Shown here in pieces: positions 1 through 4,142 of a DNA stretch of 5,892 nt. The stretch's first letter is position 1. Every line of letters begins with the position of its first letter. The stretch lies in assembly GCA_900548935.1 (NCBI GenBank), contig URMR01000112.1, forward strand, positions 1-5,892. Direction: 5' to 3'. The notes under the pieces were generated by a model. That model saw only the letters and a program-made list of their open reading frames with translations. It had not been told where the DNA came from and did no database searches. This stretch comes from an uncultured Collinsella sp. GTDB taxonomy: Bacteria > Actinomycetota > Coriobacteriia > Coriobacteriales > Coriobacteriaceae. The position numbers and the translations under genes are program-made.

Positions 1-197
1 ATGGACCAGGAGCGCGTGAAGTCGAGATATCGGTGAGGGATATGGAGAAGGAGGTCCCCCACCGTCCGAATTCCCAGACGGCGAAGGGCCTCCTCACGTT
101 TACCCGAAACATATTTGAGTCGCGCGATATCCTCGTCGAGCGCATTGCTCTGGGCAAAGCGCTCCGAGACGCGCGGCACGGAGCACAGCTCGGACAT
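1..197 (-). CDS. recG: ATP-dependent DNA helicase RecG, N-terminal fragment (cut by window edge)
   Basis: RecG is a superfamily 2 helicase that drives branch migration and fork reversal during recombination and replication restart. Only the first 65 codons are present; the gene runs off the low-coordinate edge. Translating the minus strand from the ATG at 197 gives an open frame beginning MSELCSVPRVSERFAQ. It contains LKYVSGKREEALRRLGIRTV at about residues 29-48, then GDLLLHIPHRYLDF. This matches the opening of RecG proteins: a helix-hairpin-helix-like 'L-x-x-V-G-x-K-R-x-x-x-L-x-x-L-G-I-x-T-V-x-D-L-L' segment followed by the 'P-x-R-Y-x-D' box before the wedge domain. The helicase motifs lie outside the window. 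The start is 10 nt after the fakA stop, with no in-frame start between, so translational coupling is likely. Its Shine-Dalgarno is poor (AGTAGG at best), and a GTG at codon 7 is a less likely alternative. The asp23-fakA-recG order supports the identification. Confidence 0.85.
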   Translation of the reverse strand, partial: MSELCSVPRVSERFAQSNALDEDIARLKYVSGKREEALRRLGIRTVGDLLLHIPHRYLDFTRSWS

Positions 198-207
198 GGG
201 CAGATGC

Positions 208-1869
208 CTACTCGATCGAGAAGATCACGGGATAGAGCGGCTGCTCGCCACGATGAGCATCAATCTCCAGGTCGGGCTGAGCCTCCTCGATGGCGTCGAC
301 GATCTCCTGGAAGGCCTCATCGGACAGCTCCTCGCCGGCCAGAATCGTCAGCGCGTCGCCCTCCTCTTCCTCCTGCATGCGGTTAATGCAGTCGAGCGTG
401 ACCTGCTTCACATCGGAGCCGACCACGTCGATGGAGCCAGCAATGATACCCATGACGTCACCGGAGTGAATCGGAGAGCCGTCAGAGGCGCTGGAATCGC
501 GCACGGCACGGGTGACCTCGCCATCGCGAACCTCGCTGATGGCGTCGACCATGACGGCAACGGCGTCCTCGAGCTCGGAATCGGGCAGGACTGCGAACAG
601 CGCGGAGAACGCCTGCGGGACGGTCTTGGTGGGAACGACGGCAACCTTCTTGTCGGTGCAGGCAGAAGCGGCAGCCTCGGCAGCCATACGGATGTTGCCG
701 TTATTGGGCAGGATGACGACCGAGGTCGCGTTGACCTGGTCCACCGCGCCCAGCAGGTCGGCGGTCGAGGGGTTCATGGTCTGGCCACCCGAGACGATCA
801 CGTCAACGCCGAGGGACTTGAGGATGTCGGCCTCGCCCGAACCAGCGGCAACGGCGACAAAGCCCAGCGCCTTGGCGGGCTCGGCAGCCTTCTCCTGGTC
901 CTCATGAATCTTGGCGGTACGGTCGTGGGCCTCCATCTCCATGTTGTGGATAAAGACCTCGTAGATCTGGCCAAGCTGCAGCATGTGCTCGAGCACCAAG
1001 TTGGGGGTGTTGGAGTGCACGTGAATCTTGTAGTCGGGGTAGGCACCCACAAGCAGCTCGCAGTCGCCCATGGAGCCCAGGAACTTAAGGCACTCGTCCT
1101 CGTCAAAAGGAGCGTCGGCCTTAAAGAGGAACTCGTTGCAGTAGCGGAACTCCGAGCCCTCCCAGTCGTCGTTGGCCTCGATCTCAACGCGACCAAGGGC
1201 CGCGTCGCGGGCAGAGCCGGCGGAATCAAACGTGGCGGAGAAATCCTCGACTACGGTGCTGCGGCCAAGAGCGGCGGCAACAAAGTTCTCCAAGAAGATG
1301 GCAAAGCCAAAGGCGCCGGAGTCGACTACGCCGTTCTCTTTCAGAACGGGCAGCAGGTCGGGCGTGCGGGCGACGGACTGATAGGCCTCGACGACGATGG
1401 CATCGAGAGCGTCCTCGGCCGAGAACTTCTTCTTCTCGCACTCATCGGCCTTGGTCGAAACATCGCGCAGGACCGTGAGGATCGTGCCCTCGATGGGCTT
1501 GCGGACAGCCTGGAAGGCAACCTTGACGGCGCGACGGAAGGCGAAGGCGATGTTGGCAGACGTAATGGGCTCGTCGGCAGAGACGAGACCCTCGGCCACG
1601 CCACGCAGAATCTGCGAGGTGATGACGCCGGAGTTGCCGCGGGCACCCATGAGGGAGCCGTGGGTGATGGCGCCGGCGATGGCCTCCATGTCGGCATCAG
1701 CGGGAAGGGCGGAAAGCTCCTTGGTCACCGAGGCGAGCGTGAGCGACATGTTGGTGCCGGTGTCGCCGTCGGGTACGGGGAAGACGTTGAGCTTGTTGAT
1801 CTCCTCGGCCTTGTCGGAAACAGCAGCCGCAGCGATCGGAAAACAGGTGCGAATGGTCTTTGCAATCAT
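208..1869 (-). CDS. fakA: Fatty acid kinase FakA / YloV family (DhaL-middle-DegV-like three-domain protein)
   Basis: The family phosphorylates fatty acids held by a FakB (DegV) carrier, giving acyl-phosphate for phospholipid synthesis from exogenous fatty acids. The protein has 553 residues, the usual length. Residues 1-200 form the DhaL (DAK2) ATP-binding domain: NVFPVPDGDTGTNM at 28-41 carries the metal- and phosphate-binding aspartates, GARGNSG at 75-81 is the glycine loop, and VDSGA is at 182-186. The middle domain (about 215-320) has YCNEFLF at 243-249 and HVHSN at 283-287. The C-terminal DegV-like region (about 330-553) has SGGQTMNPST at 360-369 and ILPNNGNI at 386-393. All expected catalytic motifs are intact. 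The ATG start has a GGAG 12 nt upstream, a rather long spacing, but no better start precedes the conserved region. It lies 27 nt after the asp23-like gene and 10 nt before recG, so one operon is likely. No fakB partner is visible here. Confidence 0.92.
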   Translation of the reverse strand: MIAKTIRTCFPIAAAAVSDKAEEINKLNVFPVPDGDTGTNMSLTLASVTKELSALPADADMEAIAGAITHGSLMGARGNSGVITSQILRGVAEGLVSADEPITSANIAFAFRRAVKVAFQAVRKPIEGTILTVLRDVSTKADECEKKKFSAEDALDAIVVEAYQSVARTPDLLPVLKENGVVDSGAFGFAIFLENFVAAALGRSTVVEDFSATFDSAGSARDAALGRVEIEANDDWEGSEFRYCNEFLFKADAPFDEDECLKFLGSMGDCELLVGAYPDYKIHVHSNTPNLVLEHMLQLGQIYEVFIHNMEMEAHDRTAKIHEDQEKAAEPAKALGFVAVAAGSGEADILKSLGVDVIVSGGQTMNPSTADLLGAVDQVNATSVVILPNNGNIRMAAEAAASACTDKKVAVVPTKTVPQAFSALFAVLPDSELEDAVAVMVDAISEVRDGEVTRAVRDSSASDGSPIHSGDVMGIIAGSIDVVGSDVKQVTLDCINRMQEEEEGDALTILAGEELSDEAFQEIVDAIEEAQPDLEIDAHRGEQPLYPVIFSIE

Positions 1870-1896
1870 GGGTATTTGAATCTCCGTTTTCGGATG

Positions 1897-2253
1897 CTAG
1901 TTCAGACGGCTCTTGAGCGCGTCGATGTGGATGCCGATCTTAAGGCTGGCGGGATCGATCTGGGCGATCTCCTGCAGAGTGAAGGCAACGGAGCTCGAAA
2001 GATTGTGGCAGACGGACTTCATGTTGACGCCGTTCTCGAGCACGACGTGAAGATCGACCGTAAGGCCGTTCTCGTCGGCGGAGACAAGCACGCCCTTGCG
2101 AAGGCGCTGACCGGCAAGCAGGCGTACGCTCTCGGCGCCCTGGAGCTGTTCGGCCATACCGACGACGCCATAGCACGTCATCGCGGCATAACCGGCAATA
2201 TCGGCAATAACGTCGTTCGAGACGCTCAGGCTGCCGTTAATGGTCTCAGACAC
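1897..2253 (-). CDS. Asp23/Gls24 family envelope stress response protein (YloU-like)
   Basis: A small protein of the Asp23/Gls24 family (DUF322), 118 residues from the preferred GTG start. Family members are cytoplasmic or membrane-associated and are linked to alkaline and envelope stress; the copy beside fakA corresponds in position to Bacillus yloU, whose exact role is unclear. Visible hallmarks are VSNDVIADIAGYAA at residues 11-24, followed by a GVVGM segment, then the beta-rich GVLVSADENGLTVDLHVVLE at 54-73 and IGIHIDAL near the C-terminus (106-113). There is no signal peptide or membrane segment. I place the start at the GTG at 2253: AAGGAG sits six bases upstream, and the family-like sequence begins there. 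An in-frame ATG at 2286 would add 11 residues (VPRAPDKEILV-like) but has no ribosome binding site. The FakA middle domain is reported to have an Asp23-like fold, which makes a physical or functional link to the next gene plausible; that link is inference. Confidence 0.87.
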   Translation of the reverse strand: MSETINGSLSVSNDVIADIAGYAAMTCYGVVGMAEQLQGAESVRLLAGQRLRKGVLVSADENGLTVDLHVVLENGVNMKSVCHNLSSSVAFTLQEIAQIDPASLKIGIHIDALKSRLN

Positions 2254-2259
2254 AAGAAT

Positions 2260-2265
2260 CTCCTT
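2260..2265 (-). promoter_or_regulatory. Ribosome binding site deciding the asp23-like start
   Basis: The minus strand reads AAGGAG, then six bases (ATTCTT), then GTG at 2253. This is near-ideal Shine-Dalgarno spacing. It falls inside the reading frame that would begin at the ATG at 2286, so it argues for initiation at the GTG rather than at that upstream ATG. Confidence 0.8.
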
Positions 2266-2309
2266 ATCTGGTGCTCGCGGCACCATCTCGTGGGAGCAAT
2301 CATTGCAAT

Positions 2310-2315
2310 ATTCTA
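2310..2315 (-). promoter_or_regulatory. Candidate -10 box for the asp23-fakA-recG operon
   Basis: The minus strand has TAGAAT (five of six matches to TATAAT) at 2315-2310, placing a start of transcription near 2303 and a leader of about 50 nt before the GTG at 2253. No convincing -35 box is seen: the hexamer 17 bp upstream is ACCTCA. The element lies downstream of the strong tRNA terminator, where the operon would need its own promoter. The remaining bases up to 2411 show no gene, RNA structure or clear repeat. Confidence 0.3.
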
Positions 2316-2411
2316 CAACGACCGCGCCATGTTGAGGTGGTGGGTCACGGGATTACATCCTCGACACGAAATGTTGATATGGCAACGTTCGCGCCAGGCG
2401 ATCGCGGCATG

Positions 2412-2441
2412 AAAAAACCCGCCGCATAAGCGACGGGTTTT
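2412..2441 (-). terminator. Rho-independent terminator of tRNA-Asn
   Basis: On the minus strand a 12-bp stem (AAAACCCGTCGC pairing with GCGGCGGGTTTT, with one G-U pair) encloses a TTAT loop and runs into a six-T tract. The hairpin begins seven bases after the encoded CCA of the tRNA. Its 3' side is the T-rich one for minus-strand transcripts. The plus-strand reading has only four T residues, so bidirectional activity is possible but weaker. It separates the tRNA from the downstream asp23-like operon. Confidence 0.88.
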
Positions 2442-2447
2442 ACAACC

Positions 2448-2522
2448 TGGCTCCCCGGGTAGGACTCGAACCTACAACAGCGCGGTTAACAGCCGCGTGC
2501 TCTACCATTGAGCTACCGAGGA
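2448..2522 (-). tRNA. tRNA-Asn (anticodon GTT), CCA encoded
   Basis: The minus strand folds as a complete cloverleaf. The acceptor strand TCCTCGG pairs with CCGGGGA (one U-G pair), followed by discriminator G and an encoded CCA at 2450-2448. The D stem is GCTC/GAGC with loop AATGGTA. The anticodon stem is CGCGG/CCGCG with loop CTGTTAA, anticodon GTT at 2490-2488. The variable loop is five bases, and the T arm is GTAGG-TTCGAGT-CCTAC. The mature body is 72 nt without CCA. Anticodon GTT reads AAC and AAT, so the gene decodes asparagine. It stands as a single-gene transcription unit with its own promoter and terminator between rpoD and the asp23-like gene. Confidence 0.97.
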
Positions 2523-2552
2523 ATAGGTGCGTGCTCTCAAGCAACGAAGATT

Positions 2553-2600
2553 ATTATACGGACGAATCAGCTTAGGGCAAGAACTTTTTTGAGAATTTTT
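2553..2600 (-). promoter_or_regulatory. tRNA-Asn promoter with UP-like A-tracts
   Basis: The minus strand has a perfect TATAAT at 2558-2553 and TTGCCC (four of six matches to TTGACA) at 2580-2575, separated by 16 bp. The predicted start is near 2546, giving a leader of about 24 nt before the tRNA. Immediately upstream of the -35, at 2600-2585, lie two A-tracts (AAAAATTCTCAAAAAA), about 40 to 55 bp before the start site, where an UP element that binds the alpha subunit C-terminal domain would sit. This arrangement suits a strong stable-RNA promoter read by the sigma factor encoded next door. Confidence 0.8.
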
Positions 2601-2605
2601 CCGAC

Positions 2606-2633
2606 TAGTCATTGGGGACGTCCCCAATGACTA
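2606..2633. repeat. Perfect 28-bp palindrome between rpoD and tRNA-Asn
   Basis: The 28 bases are an exact inverted repeat with no spacer, centred between 2619 and 2620, with core ATTGGGGACGTCCCCAAT. A second small palindrome, GACTAGTC at 2603-2610, overlaps its left arm. It follows the rpoD terminator and precedes the A-tracts of the tRNA promoter. No T-run follows on either strand, so it is not an obvious terminator. It could be a dispersed REP-like element, a protein binding site or an RNA processing hairpin; the sequence alone does not decide. Confidence 0.85.
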
Positions 2634-2640
2634 CATGAAA

Positions 2641-2670
2641 GCGCCCCCAAACGGATGTGCTTGAGGGCGC
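2641..2670 (-). terminator. Terminator downstream of rpoD
   Basis: On the minus strand GCGCCCTCAA pairs with TTGGGGGCGC (ten base pairs, one U-G) around a ten-base loop, starting 15 nt after the rpoD stop codon. The stem is GC-rich, but only three T residues follow before CATG, so intrinsic termination may be incomplete or assisted by the palindrome further on. Confidence 0.65.
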
Positions 2671-2685
2671 TTCTTGCTTGCGAGG

Positions 2686-4032
2686 TTAAGACTCAATATA
2701 GTCCTTCAGCTTGCTACTGCGGCTGGGGTGGCGGAGCTTGGCCAGGGTCTTGGACTCGATCTGGCGGATACGCTCGCGCGTGACGCCAAACTCGCGGCCG
2801 ACTTCCTCGAGCGTACGGGGATGTCCGTCGACAAGGCCAAAGCGCAGCTCGATAACCTTGCGCTCACGATCGGCAAGCGAATCGAGCACCTGGGTGAGCT
2901 GCTCCTGCAGCATGGAGAAGCTGGCGGCATCGGGCGGAACGATAGCCTGGGAGTCCTCGATAAAGTCGCCCAGCTGGGAATCCTCTTCCTCGCCGATAGG
3001 GGTCTCGAGCGACACGGGCTCCTGCGAAATCTTCTGGATCTCGCGGACGCGGTCGGCACTCATGTCCATCTCGGCACCGATCTCCTCGGGGGTCGGGTCG
3101 CGACCCAGGTCCTGGAGAAGCTGGCGCTGCACGCGGACGAGTTTGTTGATGGTCTCGACCATGTGCACGGGAATACGGATGGTACGGGCCTGGTCGGCGA
3201 TAGCACGCGTGATGGCCTGACGGATCCACCACGTGGCGTACGTGGAGAACTTAAAGCCCTTCTGGTAGTCGAACTTCTCGACGGCGCGGATCAGACCGAG
3301 GTTGCCCTCCTGGATCAGGTCCAGGAACAACATGCCGCGACCGACGTAGCGCTTGGCGATGGAAACGACCAGACGCAGGTTGGCGCTGATGAGCGCCTGC
3401 TTGGCCTCGAGACCCACGTTCTCGATTCGGGTCAGGCGACGCATCTCGGCGCGGGTGAGCTCGATCTCGCCCGCCTCGGCGGCCTCGAGCTTCTCGGTGG
3501 CCTCGAGACCGGCCTCGATCTTCATGGCCAGATCGACCTCTTCGGAAGCGGTCAGCAGGTCGACCTTGCCGATCTCCTTAAGGTACATACGAACCGGGTC
3601 GCCGGTCAGCATTACCGTGGAGGCATCGATACCGCGCACGCGCGAGCGCGAACGGGACGTGCGCACGGTGCGCTTCTTCTTGTTCTTAGAAGAACCCATC
3701 TCGGCGTCGGCCTGACGGGCCATCTTAAGCTCGTGATCGTCGAGCGAGCCAGAATCGTGCTCGTCGTCATCGAAATCGTCGGTATTGCTATCGTTATCGT
3801 CATCGTCGACGTCCATGGGGGCGTCGTCGTTTCCGCTCGCGGAGATAATCTGGATGCCGCTGTTGCGCAGCGCGGAATACACCGCGTTGAGCTGCTCGTC
3901 AGACACATCGATATCCTTCAGGGCGACCTGAATCTCGTCCTCGGTTACCGAAGTCCTGTTTGAGCCGTTGCCCATGAGCTTTGCAACGTAGGATTCCAGC
4001 CCAGTACCCGTGCTCTCACTCTTTTTTGGCAC
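2686..4032 (-). CDS. rpoD: Primary (housekeeping) RNA polymerase sigma factor RpoD/SigA
   Basis: The vegetative sigma-70 factor directs RNA polymerase to -10/-35 promoters. From the preferred GTG start it has 448 residues. Residues 29-64 resemble region 1.1. An Asp-rich tract (about 68-101) and a Lys/Arg/Ser-rich tract (115-134) follow. Region 1.2 begins with GDPVRMYLKEIG near 144. Region 2 (216-288) includes DLIQEGNLGLIRAVEKFD and the -10-recognising FSTYATWWIRQAITRAI at 262-278. Region 3 has the finger LGDFIEDS at 354-361. Region 4 (371-448) has the -35-binding helix-turn-helix TLEEVGREFGVTRERIRQIE, followed by the usual LRHPSRSSKLKDYIES ending. The complete regions 1.2-4 and the position after dnaG mark it as the group 1 factor rather than an alternative sigma. 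An in-frame ATG at 4047 would add five residues (MKGES) but has no upstream Shine-Dalgarno, whereas AAGGGAG lies five bases before the GTG. Its own promoter is uncertain; read-through from dnaG is likely. Confidence 0.95.
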   Translation of the reverse strand: MPKKSESTGTGLESYVAKLMGNGSNRTSVTEDEIQVALKDIDVSDEQLNAVYSALRNSGIQIISASGNDDAPMDVDDDDNDSNTDDFDDDEHDSGSLDDHELKMARQADAEMGSSKNKKKRTVRTSRSRSRVRGIDASTVMLTGDPVRMYLKEIGKVDLLTASEEVDLAMKIEAGLEATEKLEAAEAGEIELTRAEMRRLTRIENVGLEAKQALISANLRLVVSIAKRYVGRGMLFLDLIQEGNLGLIRAVEKFDYQKGFKFSTYATWWIRQAITRAIADQARTIRIPVHMVETINKLVRVQRQLLQDLGRDPTPEEIGAEMDMSADRVREIQKISQEPVSLETPIGEEEDSQLGDFIEDSQAIVPPDAASFSMLQEQLTQVLDSLADRERKVIELRFGLVDGHPRTLEEVGREFGVTRERIRQIESKTLAKLRHPSRSSKLKDYIES

Positions 4033-4037
4033 AGATT

Positions 4038-4044
4038 CTCCCTT
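4038..4044 (-). promoter_or_regulatory. Ribosome binding site deciding the rpoD start
   Basis: The minus strand reads AAGGGAG, five bases, then GTG at 4032. The motif lies within the codons that would follow the ATG at 4047. That ATG itself is preceded by GTCCTGTGGACT, which has no Shine-Dalgarno character, so GTG at 4032 is the better start. Confidence 0.7.
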
Positions 4045-4064
4045 CATAGTCCACAGGACTCATT

Positions 4065-4070
4065 ACTTTA
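4065..4070 (-). promoter_or_regulatory. Candidate extended -10 box for rpoD
   Basis: The minus strand has TAAAGT (four of six matches to TATAAT) preceded by TGC, an extended -10 arrangement. It would start transcription near 4058, about 25 nt before the GTG. The hexamer at standard -35 distance (GGTATA) is not recognisable; TTGGGT occurs at a 20-bp spacing, which is too long. The interval 4048-4142 contains no clear dnaG terminator, so this would be a secondary promoter within a dnaG-rpoD transcript. Confidence 0.3.
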
Positions 4071-4142
4071 GCACACACATTGACGTCTATACCCAAAATT
4101 CAGACTGGATATAGGCGCAAATACGCTGGTTGACCACAACAT

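Noticed and set aside
211..220. 10-bp palindrome CTCGATCGAG at the end of fakA
   Set aside because: It lies in the last codons of fakA and is built from common Ser-Ile-Glu codons; a palindrome of this size is expected by chance in a gene of this length.
115..2412. A 765-codon open frame on the plus strand spanning fakA and the asp23-like gene
   Set aside because: It is in exact antiparallel register with the codons of both minus-strand genes, so it could be closed only by sense TTA, CTA or TCA codons, which are rare at this GC content. The translation has no recognisable domain, and the minus-strand products carry clear family motifs.
2674..3963. A 429-codon open frame on the plus strand opposite rpoD
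   Set aside because: It has the same in-register shadow pattern as the frame opposite fakA; the minus-strand product is unmistakably sigma-70.
4080..4115. Possible plus-strand promoter (TTGACG followed by TATAGG)
   Set aside because: The spacing between the boxes is about 24 bp, too long, and no plus-strand gene follows; it reads into the antisense of dnaG.
4089..4115. Imperfect inverted repeat TATACCC...GGATATA as a dnaG terminator
   Set aside because: The stem is short and bulged, the loop is long and no T-tract follows on the minus strand, so termination is unlikely.
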